A stretch of DNA of 64,000 nt. Origin: Epiperipatus broadwayi (lineage: Eukaryota; Onychophora; Udeonychophora; Euonychophora; Peripatidae). The stretch is taken from the NCBI GenBank assembly GCA_028023455.1, contig JAQFVV010006504.1, positions 186,001 through 250,000 on the forward strand. Reading direction: 5' to 3'. The notes under the pieces were generated by a model that made no database searches, was not told the DNA's origin, and was given only the letters and a program-made list of their open reading frames with translations. The translations under genes and the position numbers were made by a program. Below are positions 35,911 through 49,462 of the stretch, piece by piece; the stretch's first letter is position 1; each line of letters opens with the position of its first letter.

Positions 35911-38900
35911 TATATATATTGAAACAGTCAGCTTGTTCAATCTCACTGTTTCACCTAATATATTATATAGTAGTATTCACATATATATAAACACCACCAA
36001 ACTCTTGTATATATTAATAATAATACTAAGAAAACCCACCTAAATTTAAATCTAAATAAGTCTAATCATATGCGTGTGCATGTATACTTAAGTATATAAA
36101 GAATTATTCAATTTTATAGTCATGAATCTAAAATACGCACATATATATTATTAATAATTATTAAATGGAAAACTAGTTGTAAGTGTAACTTTAGACTACA
36201 TATATGTTAGAAAATAAATTTTAATAGGATGTAAAACATTAAGATTTCTCTAATTTTGCAATATTTATTAAGTTATTTGTATTCGAAATTTCATAATTCT
36301 GCATATATCGGTAAATTAGAACTCAAGTTACATATAAAATAAAATGTTTTTCACAAATCTTAGATTTGTTTATTTATCCAGAATGACGCCAGAAGAGTTA
36401 ATCTTTCCCGGTAAAAGATTAATTAAAAATTATATTTAAAATTAAATTAAGAAAACTGCATCAATTACGGCCTGTCATTGGGTTTTTTTTTTTTTTGACC
36501 TAATTAAAAGTTGACACAGCAGGCTCCACATATACCTGGTGATTATCTTATAGGCTAAGAAAATACATCTAAGAAAATAATATAATGAAGGAGAGGGGGG
36601 TATATTGATATATAAGCAATAGCAGCCATCTTTCAAGGCAACAAAATCCAGTTAATTCTTTAAATTTGTAACTGTAATAAAGTGAATTACTAGCATGTTG
36701 GAGTAATAGGCTTGAAATCCGGCCTCCAGCCCCGATGAAAAGCTACCTGAGCTGGAGAAACATGAACTAACCACCGCAAGAATTTAAAGAGGTCCTGCTA
36801 TGCAGAAAGAACTTGCCAGTAGAGAGAAAAGAAAGAGAAGAAGAATGGTAAATACTCCTCAATCCTAAAGCTTTATACTAAACTAAACTTTAAAATGCTA
36901 GCTTAAATCTTAATCTAATGGCCATCATAATAATGTAAACTAAACTTCTATAAATTTTATTTTGCTTTATCTCAATCTTAAAACTTTCCTAAACTGTAAA
37001 TGATTTTAATAACTTTAATTAAACCCTAAAATATTGCCTGATTTAAATGATTTAAACTGATTTGAAATCTATTTATTTCTGTGATTTGTTAAATAATTCA
37101 TGGGTAGATTGATTTGTGATTTATTATTGAATTTATGTATTGGTTTATTTGTAGAAAATAATGATTGATTTGGTTACGTATTAATTTTATTCTAAATAAT
37201 TAAATGCTATTGAAATTTAGACTAGCTAAAACCTAGAATTTAAATGTTTATGTAAATTTAGTAATGTATAATATGTAATAAGCTGTTTTAAAGTAATTAT
37301 TAAAATTTCTATGCTAATTTATATATCTTAAGTTAATGATAATATTTGCCGTCATTAATCTTATAAACTTAGAATTATCGAAACTGAGTCAACCATATTT
37401 TAGCGAACATCGCTTAACCTTAATTTTAAACTAAGCAAATTTCAAATTTCACTTGCATGAAATTATATCATATTTTAAATATTGCATTTCTTAATTAAAT
37501 CTATGCCTAATCTTATTATTTTAGTATGTTATATTGTTTATGCTATAAACATTCAAAACCGAGCTTTATTCGTAATTAAACTATTTATAAGAATTAAATA
37601 AAGATTCTCTCGCATATATATGTCAGTTTGCATATATATGTAACACGTGTAAATTATACACAAACTAAAAAGCTCTAATTTGAAATGGATAAAATATTTT
37701 GAATTAAAGATAAATACAAATGTATCTTCATTCTTAAATAGATTTGCTTTTAAAGTTAATATTTTAACCAATATGTAGTTAAAGTGATAAAAGGCAGCAT
37801 AAATCTATAATTCTGTATTTTAATTTCCCCATATGCCGTAATCATACTTAAGTAAATAAAAGCCTATATAGATAGATTTGTAAATTGGATTCATAAAATT
37901 TCCTAAATAGTATTATTAATAGTACTATAACATGAACTGATATAAAATAGTTTCATGAAGGAAACTTATTTTAGCGTCTTAAATTGTATAAATATGATTA
38001 TGTAGTCAGTGGTGCATATGTGTCCTTATGAAATGCTATGGTGTATTCACTTGTTGCTGCTTCTTTAATGGTTGCATGTGGTTGCACTGCACCATTACAT
38101 TTTATTCGGGCAATTATCTTCTTCAGATGGTGACTGGTACAGGCCAACCCATTCTGCTTATTTTAAATGGAGCATGAGACTCACTCCGAGCGTAAGACTC
38201 CCACACTTCTATAAATTGCTCGATCTGCCAGACTAAAAAGGCCTCCTATATCACAGCAATGAGTTTGGTAACAGGGAACCATTAGTTGGTAAAAATCCTG
38301 TGAATAAGGCACATATCAGACGCAAAAGGACTCAGAGTTATATATTTTCTATACGCACTAGTATCTGAAGTCTAGCTCCCATTAATCGGTTCATCCCGCC
38401 ATTATAATTATTGTTTCAGCTTTGATCTGAACTAGAATCCAATTTAAATTGTATATTAACTATGTAGAGAATATATTAATTATTCTTGCTAGATAAAATA
38501 TGTTCTTTATTAAAATTTATTATCACTTCCTCTAATCTAAAGCAAATCTATGTCCTATTATAGCATAAACTAGGCATAGATAAATATGAGCAAAGTCATT
38601 TCATTATAAAATTAGTATTATTGCTCATAAAATTATGGAATCTAATTAAATAAATGAATTAATTGTAACCTAAAATACAATCACCTGCGAGTGATTTGAT
38701 GCAATGCTATATATATAAACTGGAAATGCATAAACCTTCAAACTTTAATATTTGTACTAGAAAGTTATAATCACTTGTAAGTGATTTATTCTATATATGT
38801 AAACCAAGTCATGTAAATTCAGCTATCCAAAATTACGTCTAAAACCCATCACTTGCATGTGAAACCCATTATATTGTAAACAACCCTTGATCACCTGCGT

Positions 38901-39350
38901 GTGAGATCAGACACTTACATATAATATTGTTTTAGATTATTGTTTTATATTTTAAATTCATTAAATTAATTTTAAATTTACTCTTGCTTCATGTCTTAGT
39001 CTTGCTCACCGACTCACAATTATTTAGTATTTAATAATTATTTCCATTATTTATTAAAATCTTATAAATGATTAATAGTCATAAGATCGCCACATGATAC
39101 CTATATAGTTGTGATAAATAAAACGCCTATTGTTCCCAGTCTTTTGTTCTGCTGATGTGCTACTGCTGACACGTGAAGAATAGAAATACTGCTGTGACCT
39201 CAACTGTGTCATTTGCAAGGTAGTAAGTCTATGAGCAATGGTAGAGGAACTAGGGTTAGGCCAGAGCTATGGCTTCCACCACCGTAAAGCTGGTTGGCCT
39301 TAGGATGATTTATAGGAGTTCTAGATTTTTTTTCACTAATATACATATTT
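35911..39350. other. Non-coding stretch with a few richer islands
   Basis: No confident gene was found. Islands with higher GC lie at 36700-36840, 38060-38360 and 39130-39300. On the minus strand 38010-38145 can be read as an uninterrupted frame of about 45 codons, but I recognise no domain. Open frame 37553-37771 shows no motif. The four dyads at 38679-38908 are listed separately. Confidence 0.4.
38679..38908. other. Cluster of four imperfect dyads
   Basis: Four copies of a dyad of form ATCACYTGNNNGTGAN occur. They are at 38679-38697 (TCACCTGCGAGTGA), 38769-38787 (TCACTTGTAAGTGA), 38848-38865 (TCACTTGCATGTGA) and 38889-38908 (TCACCTGCGTGTGA). All keep TCAC, TG and GTGA. The spacing is uneven (90, 79 and 41 bp) and the intervening DNA is not obviously repeated. 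They resemble protein-binding dyads. They could also be remnants of a tandem repeat. Confidence 0.5.
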
Positions 39351-39359
39351 GACAATTAC

Positions 39360-39835
39360 AATATATATAAGTCAGTGCTAGTTTACATTAAGATAGCAAA
39401 TCTTCAAACTTTAATAAACAGAATTCAATCTACTCCACCCTCAAACTCTTCAGCCATCCCATACGATACAACATATGATGATGGAATACCCAAATATTTT
39501 GCATCAGCAATGGAATTTGGCATTCCATCATCATAGTTTCAGTGATATGGGTGGCTGAAGAGTTGGAGAATAAAGTAGATAAAGTCCATCCATTAAAGTT
39601 TGAAGATTTGCTATCTTAATGTAAACCGAGCACTGATTATCTATGTGTGTATAGAAAATTATGATCTGGACTAACTGATGAGTGCTGATTCAGCACGAAA
39701 TATAAATATTGGTAATCATTTATCTTTTTCACATGCGCGTGGTCATGTGTATCATTATATGACATAGAGTGGATAGCTGACAGGAGCTTGAAAGTCTGTA
39801 ATGAAATCTCCTATAATTAATATATATATATATGT
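39360..39835. repeat. Fold-back element, related to the 9-kb family
   Basis: The inner arms, 39377-39490 (TTTACATTAAGATAGC, AAATCTTCAAACTTTAAT, CTCTTCAGCCA) and 39523-39635, are inverted copies around a centre with ATGATGATGGAAT. The right flank, 39660-39830, carries the GTGCTGATTCAGCACGAAAT block and the GGAGCTTGAAAGTCTG end shared with 35755-35910. It ends at a TA tract. Confidence 0.7.
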
Positions 39836-40446
39836 ATTCCAAGGTGTATATATATGAACTCATTTTTTTAATAAAAATTTATTTTATACTCAGCTGTACT
39901 GTAAAATTCTGCATTAATAACGCTATAAAATCATACCTGTCTATATAATGTTATATATATATATATAATAGATTAAGAGGGAAAATAAAACATAACGACT
40001 AAATAAATATTAATTCTTTTCATAAATCGTCTTCAAAAACATTAACTAACTTTATGACAAAAATAAATTACAAAATTATAGTTGTCATTCTTTAATCAAA
40101 TATTTTTATATTTCAATATTTAAATATTTATAAAAATGTAATTTTCTCTTCGAAATGATTTATTGTAACTGAAACCAATAAAATTCATACTTTCATCAAA
40201 TCTAAAATGTGAAAATTAAAGCATAAAACTATTCAAACTTTAATAATGAAAAATTATTGTAATGAAAATTGTAGAGTAGTATATATATATATCTTAAAAT
40301 TTCTTCCTTCATGTAGGCTCACATTTAATGTAAACGTACAAATATTTTGTAAAAATGGATATAACATTTATAGTCATGCTACTTTTTTATCTCTTTATAT
40401 AATTCATATATCCCATTACATATTAATAATATTAATTTATATGTAA

Positions 40447-40568
40447 GATAGATAGAGTATATAGATAAATGGATGGATGGTTGGGTGGGTAGATAGATTG
40501 GTAGGTGGGTTAGTGGATGGATGGATAGATAGATGGTAGTTTGATGGATAGATAGTTAGGTAGGTAGG

Positions 40569-40617
<49 letters not shown>

Positions 40618-40658
40618 GGATGGATGGATGGATGGATGGATGGATGGATGGATGGATG

Positions 40659-40737
<79 letters not shown>
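40447..40737. repeat. GATA/GGAT tetranucleotide array
   Basis: A degenerate start (40447-40556) leads into about 13 GATA-type units. About 11 GGAT units (40617-40660) follow, then about 19 more GATA-type units to 40737. The open frame across it, reading as tyrosine-leucine-serine-isoleucine repeats, is an artefact. Confidence 0.97.
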
Positions 40738-43700
40738 TTTGAAAAAATTATCTTTGTACTTTATATAATTAAGCAAATTATTGCTAATTGTTTTCTATAT
40801 AAATATAGGAAAAATCCTGTTAATACTAACATTTACATCTAAAATGCTTTGAACATTTAATTAAATATATATGTATTGTATATATGTAACTGATATTCAT
40901 GTTAATTGTGCATTATATTAATATTCTATATCATTATATGGTTACGATAATACATTTTCTCAAACTTACACTAATTTAGACAACATATAATTTCCAATAA
41001 TAATCTAGTCTAATAAAATTCTGATTTTTATTCACTAAAGGTAAAGCAGTTCGGAAACATTTCTTTTTTTTTTTTTTTTTTGTTTCCTCGAAATTTTTAG
41101 AGAAAAGTTAAGTTTTTTTCATTTTTTTTTTTTTTGTCAAATTTTACTAATTTTTAAAATATTTTTATTTATATGTTTATATATATATATTGACTCATGT
41201 ATCAATTTGCTTTGTCATTAATAATTATAATATATCTGTAATAGATTGAACCTCTGTCATTATTATAAATAATATTAAAACACTGCAAAAGAAATAAAAA
41301 ATAAAGTATTAACTAAACCTAGTATACTTTCTAGTCGTAAGCATCATAATCATCAAACAATAGGTTCAAATTAGTAATAAAAAAAAATATTTTTTTTTTA
41401 ATTTTAACAATAAATTACTGGGATTATTTTTTTTTTGCTTGATCACTATAATTACGGCATTTACTCGTTAAAAGCATATTTGGTTTATTTAATTATATTT
41501 TAATTTTTATTTTCTGCCGCAGTATTGTTTTAATATTATATATGTATTCTTTGTAGCTAGAAAATTACTGTCCTATAAGATAATTAGCCTTTTTTTACAT
41601 TGTATAAGATTAGCCTAGACTCTGCATTAAAAGATCAAAACAAAAAAACTAAACATTTAATTGCAAATAATTTCAAGTTAAAAAAAAAAAATTCAATTAC
41701 AACCAATGTTAAGTGTTGTAATTAAATATTACTTGAAAGTCTATTATAGGATATTCACTTGCAGGGTTTGTCATATAGACATCATCACCTATTATTTTCA
41801 TAATAATAATATATTGTTGGAAACAATTCTTCAACTTTTATGATGCATCCTATGTTCTAATTAATCCTTTTTCATGTCTTTTTTCTTTACTTGAATTTTT
41901 TTATTACTAAAATAATTCTTTATTTTCATCTCAATGTAAATCTTATTTCTTACTTTGCATTTGAATACAAATAGTTCCATGTATATTATTTTTAAATTTG
42001 CTTTTTAAATACATACAAGCTTAATCTTTGGTTATTTTTTAATTCATAATTTTTATGTAATGGTTATTTATTTATATATTTAACTACAGCTAAAATAATT
42101 AAATGTAAACATCATTATTCATTTTGTATGTTAACTTTATACCAACAAGAATTCCCAAAGTTGTAAACTTTGTTTATATTTATATAATCACAGGAATGAT
42201 TAACTTTATTCTCATAATTTATATCAATACTTTACTCTCCATTGTAAGATTTAATCTTGTAAACATAAAATAAATATTTTTACGTTAAATTTTTAAACTC
42301 TTATAAGAACATTGGCTCTTATATGTAATAAGAATCAAGATAAAGTTCTAATAGTTTTCAGATATTATCAAAGTCTCATTTATAATGATAAAATGTTTAA
42401 CATCTGAAAGCAATTGGAAATTTAACTTGGTTAATATTACTTGTCAAATTTATTATTCTTATAAAACAAAAAAAAAAAAAAAGGAAATGTAAATTGATTC
42501 ATTTTACATTTGCAAGGCAAACTCTGAAAATGAAAACAATGCATTCATATAAACAGTAGAGTAAAAGTATATTATTTTCTATGATTGCCTATTATTATAA
42601 ATGTTGTGCTTATCTGCATATTGATACAAAGAATAGAGCCAATCATACATATCCATATGCTAATTATTCAATTTTAAGCTTTTATGATATAAGCAAGTAT
42701 TTTCTCATTAAAAAATCCTTCAAACTACATATATAAAAATTAGTAAAACCCACCATCTGCTGTAGAACATTTTATTTATTTTTTTTATGGAAAAAAAAAA
42801 AAGGGGGGGGGGGGATTAATTATGAAATACACACACGGTTGTTTTATTTCAAATATGTGCTATAAAAAATTTAAAACTTGAGTAGAATAAAAATATAAAG
42901 TATTGTCTAATATTAATAATTATTATTTATGAATAAATTATAAATGTGTTAAACTACTACACATCACATGATCACCATTTCTTATGCTTGCTTAAGGTGT
43001 TAAAATAGGCAAAACTCTCCATACAGTAGTACCACTCAGTGCATGCCAGAGCAATCAATAAATGCATTGAGTGCACTATTGGGTGGAGAGTTTTGCTTGC
43101 TTCAATTATAAATGTGTATACAGACAATTAACATTAAAAGTATGGAATGCACTATGACTGCAATTTTTTATGAGCTTTAACTGCAAAATTAAAACACAAT
43201 AATTTTTATATAAAAAATGTCTATAAATGAAAAAATATGATGTTTAAAAAAGTAAGTTTTTCATGTCAATCTTAAATTTATATAACTGATTAAAGTTGGA
43301 TTAATTTGTTTAGGAATTTGATAGATAATTTAGTCAACAAACACAAAATAGATAGCAATGTTTGTTTATTGATACACAGAAAAATGTACATACATGTATT
43401 TAATTATAAATCAATGGTTTTAATATTTGGTTTAAGCTATGTCATAAATTGAGAGGTTATTTAAACATGATTTTCAAATAGTAAGATGATTTTATATTTC
43501 AGTACATTGCATATGAAATTTATGCATAATATTTTCACAAACAGGCTTAGAAGCAAAAAAAAATCTAACCAATAATTTGCAAAATAGAAGCTATCAAACA
43601 AGAAATTCCAGGTAATTTACACTGAAACTGAAGTAGCATTTTATAATTGCAGTATATAAAATCTTCACTACATTGATGTAGGTAATGAGATGAGCAACCA

Positions 43701-44139
43701 GATTTCATACTGTATCAGTTGTAGACAACTGAGTTGAGCTGCAGGCTGCCTGACTTTCTAAAGTGTTGTCTCCAATTTTGAATCTATCAGTCTTATTTGT
43801 GATTAGTCTGACTAAATATAAAAGACCTAACTGCCAACTTTAACCCCATAATGATAATAATTTTTAAAAAGAGATCTCAATGAAGAAAAAATTTGTCAGT
43901 GTAAAGATAGCTCATTTGAAAATAATTTTTGAAAGAAGTTGAAAAGTCTAGAGGGTGCCCACTAATAGTTAATAGTAGCCTATAATATTCAAAAAGTCAT
44001 ATGGGAATTTGGTTAGAATTCGAACTGTAAAAATCTACTTATGTGAGAAATTTATATTTATTTAGTTAACCCAATCTATAACATTTTATTACTAATTTTA
44101 CTTATGTTTGAAAATATTTTTTTATTTATCCTATTATCG

Positions 44140-44140
<1 letters not shown>
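40738..44140. other. AT-rich non-coding stretch
   Basis: No gene was found. Long T and A homopolymers occur (for example 41060-41082 and 41122-41135), as does an A run followed by about 12 G at 42789-42814. One mosaic repeat copy (42958-43105) is listed separately. Nothing recognisable was seen in 43110-44140. Confidence 0.5.
42958..43105. repeat. Copy 3 of the mosaic dispersed repeat
   Basis: It contains GGCAAAACTCTCCATACAG and ACCACTCAGTGCATGCCAGAG, matching 16559-16605. These are followed by an inverted partial copy, GAGTGCACTATTGGGTGGAG then AGTTTTGCTTG, giving a hairpin of about 90 bp. The left flank CACATGATCACCATTTCTT is the reverse complement of the far end of copy 2. Confidence 0.65.
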
Positions 44141-44172
<32 letters not shown>

Positions 44173-44340
44173 TGAGGGTACAATATATATATATATTACT
44201 GTGCAAGATTTAGTGCTTTATTAATACTTAAAAAGCAATATTTTATGTTTATTCATCATATTATATGTATTTGTATTTAGTGGGATTAGAAGCTAGCATT
44301 TCAATTTTAGAAGAGAAAAGAAATTTTGACTTATCTTGTT

Positions 44341-44416
<76 letters not shown>
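44141..44416. repeat. Two TA-rich microsatellites, second (TA)n(GA)n
   Basis: A TA run at 44141-44171, a short one near 44184-44197, and a (TA)n run at 44342-44394 followed by about 11 GA units to 44416. Confidence 0.95.
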
Positions 44417-44418
<2 letters not shown>

Positions 44419-44828
44419 AATAATGTGATAATCCTAATATAAATAAAAGTTTCATATAGATTTTAGCCTGATGTTCATTGTAATAAAAATTAGAGATACA
44501 ATACCTATATGTTAATCTTAAAATTATTATATTAACATTAATATAAACAACAACATTATTATTTGATTTATAAAAAGAAAATGCTCATTTTGTACAATAT
44601 TTAAACCCTATTTTTATGAAAAAAATTGTTTTGCTAATGTTTAATGCTGAATAACATTATTATTTGATTTATAAAATCCAAATTTACATTTATGCAATGT
44701 TCAAAGCTTATTTTTTAAAGTAATTGCTAATGTTTAAAGTTTTGGTATCTTTATTAACAGTTCTATATACTATGTGGGTTATACAATGTTATGTATTAAG
44801 ATTTAAGTTAGTGTATGATGTTTAATTA

Positions 44829-46626
44829 TTATTATTATTATTACTACTACTACTACTACTATTACTATTACTATTACTACTATTATTATTATGTTTCAAA
44901 GTAAATTTTTTGAAACTCAAAAGGTGTTACACAAGTTACAAGTGAAAACATGAGGTGTTAGATACAAGTTGATACATGATATTACATATGCAATAAGAGT
45001 TTACAATCTTACTTATGAGAGAAAAAAACATTACAGTGATCAAAAGAAAAATTATCATTTCTTAAGAAGATACATGTGTCAAATTAGGTTTACATAGAAT
45101 TTTTAAATGGGATCATGAGAAAAATATATAAAATCACATGATAGTATGAGGAAAACAGTTCATGGGATGTTAGGTTGGGGTTGATGTTAGATTAATATAT
45201 GATTGTAATAAATTGGGCCTAGTTCATGGGAAAAATTATAGTTTTCATGGCTGTCTTGCATGTGAAAAATATGAGTTTTTAGATACAATTTGATAATGAA
45301 ATTACATTTGCAATGAGTGTTTACAATTTCACTTATGATAATGAAAAGTTGATTTACAGTAGTTGGGAAAATAATAATTGTTGCATAATAAGATACATAT
45401 TTCAAATTAGGTTTACATAAATTTTACAAAAGCATTATAAGATAAATACATGAAAGCACATGGTAATATTTGGTTATACATTTAGGAAGAGTGAGTGGAA
45501 TTAGTATTCAATTAGTATATAACTGTACAAAAAATTGTGATTATTAGTTGTTGAGCACTATAGGTGTCAAGACAAAGTCTTATTGTTCATGTGCTGGGCA
45601 TTTAAAAATCATTTGAGTTAAGTGGGTGGAGTGACCTTGTAAACTTTTTTGTATTAGTGGATTTAGGAAGTAGGTGTACTATTTTACTCCAAGTAATGCA
45701 TTATTTATTCCTGAGCTTACCCTGGTGTGACACTAAAGCTATGAGTTTATGTATGGTAGGCATTTGAACTAGTTGAGGTTTCAGAGAGTTGAATCTAAGA
45801 AATATAGAAAGCAGTTGGTATCTGTGGCTGATGCAATTCTTAAATAATGCCAAATATTCCATGTGGCATGGAAAGCATAAATTTTGATAAATTGTTGTCA
45901 GTATGTCAGGCATACATATCATATGGAGGAATTATAATCTTATATTTTTAAGTCTAGGTTTTAAATCTTGTTTGCATTTGTTGTTCTGAAACTTCAAATT
46001 AGTTTATTTATTAATGGACATGAAATATCCTTGATATTATTAACATGAAAATTGTTTTTGAGGTTTCTGGTATGTTTGTTGGTGAGAGAAAGTTGGCAGG
46101 ATGGTAGAATACATTTTGGTGCAACTCACATTGTCATGCAGTTGTATGGCCTTTTTGATTGACTTTTAGATTTTAGAATGTCATCATTTTAAGATAAAGC
46201 TTTTGTAAATTCAAAATTATCTTAGAAAAGATATGTGGGATAGTTAGTTTTTAATAATTGTTTCAATCTATGTTAAATTCATCTAAAATATTGCAGACTT
46301 TGAGTAGTTTTTGGGGGTTTAAACTTGGAAATTTTTTTTGTTGTCTAGCAACAGTATTTACTGCTGCTAATGAAATATTTTTTTTGCAAATTATCTATTA
46401 CACACATAAATTTTTTAAAACTAAACTTTTATCTAATTTGGTCAAGTTCAGTTTTTGTGATGACTTGAAATTTAACTTTAAAAAAACTAATATTATGTAA
46501 ATTCTTAGGATTTGAAACAGAAGCTCTTGGATTGAACATGGTGACAAGAATAAGATTAACTATGGAACATCTTTTTATTCTTTTTATTCTTTTTCTCCTC
46601 CTTTTCCATCTCCTCCTACCCATTCT
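44829..46626 (-). mobile_element. LINE 3' fragment with trinucleotide tail (first)
   Basis: Read on the minus strand, the fragment ends TTTGAAACATAATAAT, running into a (TAA/TAG)n tract at 44829-44893 that acts as its 3' tail. The same end structure follows the two fragments to the right. The 3' region has two diverged copies of a block of about 310 bp: near 44950-45110 and near 45260-45425, sharing CAAATTAGGTTTACATA and GAGTTTACAATY. Coding pieces further right are too decayed for me to align to a domain, so assignment rests on the end structure and orientation. Confidence 0.55.
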
Positions 46627-46649
46627 TATTATCATCATCATCATCATCA

Positions 46650-46719
<70 letters not shown>

Positions 46720-46720
46720 G
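46627..46720. repeat. (ATC)n(ATT)n tract, tail of second LINE fragment
   Basis: About 7 ATC units followed by about 24 ATT units. It is directly followed by ATGTTTCAACAATAATATTT, the complement of the LINE 3' terminus. Confidence 0.95.
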
Positions 46721-48439
46721 TTTCAACAATAATATTTATTAATCCATTGAGTTACATAGCATTACATGACTTTGATTGTAAGGGCATAGCGTTACATAAC
46801 TTTGATTGTAAGGGTTACAGGTGCAATAATGTTGTACATGTTTTTATATAGATTAATTTTAACAGTGACATCAATCAGGTTGCAAGGTATATTTTTTATA
46901 AATCCTACTACTAGTTTTGGATACAGAGATAAATATCAAGGTTAATCATTAATGTATTAAAATATAGTTCAATATAAACTGAACTTTATAGATAGATAGA
47001 TATGACCTAATATTGTAAAATCTGGCATCATATTGGAAATTATTTACAGTCACAAAATTAATCTTGATTATTGTTCTTTTAATTATTAATCTTAGAGTAT
47101 AATAGAGAAATATCTTATAATTAATGTTGTATGAAACCAGATTATGGGTGCTATATGAAGAATAAAATCAATTCAATGGCAAGCAGCTGGTGGGTTGCAT
47201 AGGTGGGGAATGTACATGGTACTCTGATGATGGATGATGTTGAAGACAGTTAGAGAAAGTGAGCTATGCTGAGAGTAATGGATGGTATCATAGAATGCAA
47301 TTCAATGTGGTTATTTTTGGACTATGATCTTTCATAGATTGGATTGTTGTTTCAGTAGTGAGCAGAAGGCAGGAAAAATGTTGGGGAATGCAGTATTGTT
47401 CCCAGGCCTTGATTTGTTGGAGATTATTGATGAATATAGATGACTTTTGGTGCTTTTGCTAATGGTAAAAGATACAATGAGTGCACCAGAAGGCATACAA
47501 AGTAAAAATTGATGCATATGTTATGAGGAGGTATATCTTTTGAGAGTATTGAATTAGCTATATACAATTGGTTGTCTGTATGCATTTAGCATGATAGTCC
47601 TGATTGGATTGAGGACTTGATACTGTTGGAAGAGGTGTTGTTGAGTTTCCTCTGGCATATGACATAAGATGCAGAATGAATTTATATTTTTCTCTAGATG
47701 GCAATATTGAAATAAATGAGATGTTGACACAGCATCTAGGTTAAGACAAATTAGGAAATTTAAAAATTTAAGCTTTAGGGATCATCTTTTGAAGGAGCAG
47801 AGTAGCTACTAGTTATTGATACCAAGCATAGGAGAAGGAAAATCTTTGCTGGCTTCCATATGGGATGTTCTTGCCAGTATGTGTATTTACTAGTCATGGA
47901 GAAGATTGATCACTTGGATGCTGATAGGTTTGATTAGAAAAGTGTGGTAAAAAGAGAAGCTGAGAGAGGGGCTCTATCAGTATGAATTACTTTTAACAGT
48001 GATTGGAGTACTGAAAAATTTTGAACAATTGATGAAATTGAATTTATGACTTTTTGGATATAGAACAATTGGATATTGTGGATGCCTTAATCCATTATTA
48101 ATGAGTGGACCGCTAAATATTTCAGCTGAGATTGAATCTATCTTCCTGCCCTATGGTAGCTTATTGCAGAGGGAGGAAATAGAATTAAATGATTTTAAAA
48201 ATTTAACTATGGAAAATAATATGTAGTCTTAGTCAGTATGAGTATATTAAATATTTTTATTTTAGCATAAAAGGAAGAGATAAACTTTGGAAAAAGAAAG
48301 TTCCTAATCCATGTAATATTTTCTTTAAGGGTTCTTTTGTAAGGTGTTTTTTAATCACTGAGTCCATGTAAAATGGGAACCTAAGAAAGGACTAGCCTTT
48401 TCCTAAAATATTTAATGGTAAAGTTTGTTGTTATATATG

Positions 48440-48620
48440 AACCATGCTTCTATTTTACTCATGTTAAATTTAATTTTATACATGGCTGTATATTGATTGA
48501 GGATGTTTTGCAATATGTAGAGATGCTTACAAAATGGTAGGAAGAAAGTGACATCATTCATGATATATGCATAAGATGCATTGGTAAGTATATATGATTT
48601 GCAATGCCTGAAAATGTCTG
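48440..48620 (-). pseudogene. RT active-site remnant of second LINE fragment
   Basis: One minus-strand frame gives the motif MNDV where active elements read A-D-D-V. TFFLPFCKHLYILQNIL and the KFNMSKIEAW block follow, the usual spacing for the segment after the catalytic aspartates. One of the two aspartates is asparagine, so catalysis is lost. The order Y-x-x-D-V-T with K-x-E-A-W recalls the L1/Tx1-like LINE groups, but the clade is not certain. Confidence 0.6.
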
Positions 48621-49171
48621 TGGTATATGCTTTAATAGGGGATAGATTTAGAAAATAAAGAGCAATGCATTAAGAGAGGAGATTTGGGAGATGGATTGTG
48701 TAGGGGTGAATGATGGTGAACATTTCCACTGAGAATGATATCTATCTATCTCCTCTGCAATAAGTTGGTAATTAAGTAGGATATATGGAATGGTAGTGTT
48801 AGCTAGAATATCAATCAGAATTTGACAGAATCAAATACAGACTCTTCAGGCTTGAACTGAATTCAAGACAGCTTTAAAAATAAGAACAATCTGTATGTCA
48901 AAAGATCCTCTTCTGTGAACTACATATTGGATGTTAGAGGAAGTATGTGTAGTTCTAGATAATTCTTTACAATTTTAGAATGATGGCCCCATGTAAATTG
49001 GATGAAGATTAATAAGAGTAGAGGTTAAGCCTTTTTTTTTATAAATGATACAACTGAGATTTGATATAAACCATTGACTTCATATATTTTTGGACCAATA
49101 ATTTACCAGATCACAGAAATGTATTACAGTGAATTGTCTATGATGGGCAAAAACATAAGCAAGGAATTCCA

Positions 49172-49392
49172 TTAAAAGCTGGTAGATGTGTTATTTATGA
49201 TGTCAAGCTTGTCAGCGAATTGTATGGTTTGGAATAAGGTATTGGTATCAGGTTGTCCAAATAAGTATGAAGGTTGTGTGAATGCATTGTGGATTTGTAA
49301 CCTCTGCTTGAAATATTGGTATGTAAGATTAATCATGTTATAGTCTGCACGCATATTACCATCAACTGTGTGATAAAGACATTTAGTGTAAA
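49172..49392 (-). pseudogene. Upstream coding remnant of second LINE fragment
   Basis: An open piece of about 75 residues containing YQYFKQRLQIHNAFTQPS and FADKLDIINNTSTSF. It has the regular amphipathic composition of LINE polyprotein rather than random AT-rich DNA. The next minus-strand frame continues with NGIPCLCFCP. The serine-arginine-rich start of the longer open frame is the translated trinucleotide tract and should be ignored. No domain can be named. Confidence 0.35.
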
Positions 49393-49462
49393 TTACTACT
49401 ACATTGTTATTACTACTTCTACTACTACTACTACTTCTATTACTACTACTACTACTACTACT
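49393..49462. repeat. (ACT)n trinucleotide tract
   Basis: ACT/ATT-type units with a few interruptions, followed by GAAACACAGCACC. It is similar in type to the LINE tails but in the opposite orientation context. Confidence 0.9.

Larger units (their letters stand above)
46721..49395 (-). mobile_element. Degenerate LINE with RT traces (second)
   Basis: On the minus strand the end reads AATAAATATTATTGTTGAAAC, then (AAT)n. Coding traces survive. Around 48590-48450 the minus strand reads AYIMNDVTFFL, a decayed A-Y-A-D-D-V-T block of a LINE reverse transcriptase. NILNQYTAMYKIKFNMSKIEA follows, as expected downstream of the active site. A PFLGSHFTWT segment lies further left. Stops and frameshifts are frequent. 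An imperfect 33-bp duplication (TTACATRACTTTGATTGTAA) sits near 46755-46815, in the 3' untranslated part. No endonuclease was recognised. Confidence 0.65.

Noticed and set aside
38010-38145. Possible exon on the minus strand
   Set aside because: One frame of about 45 codons is open, but there is no recognisable domain and no convincing splice-site pair. It is too weak to call.
38679-38908. T-box factor palindromes
   Set aside because: The brachyury-type palindrome TCACACCTAGGTGTGA is 2 bp longer and has a different core, so I list the dyads without naming a factor.
40510-40776. 88-residue open frame of tyrosine, leucine, serine and proline repeats
   Set aside because: It is produced by the GATA/GGAT array.
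46429-46732. Poly-isoleucine and poly-methionine frames
   Set aside because: They are translations of the (ATC)n(ATT)n tract. The arginine-lysine-rich part is an A/G-rich stretch on the minus strand with no motif.
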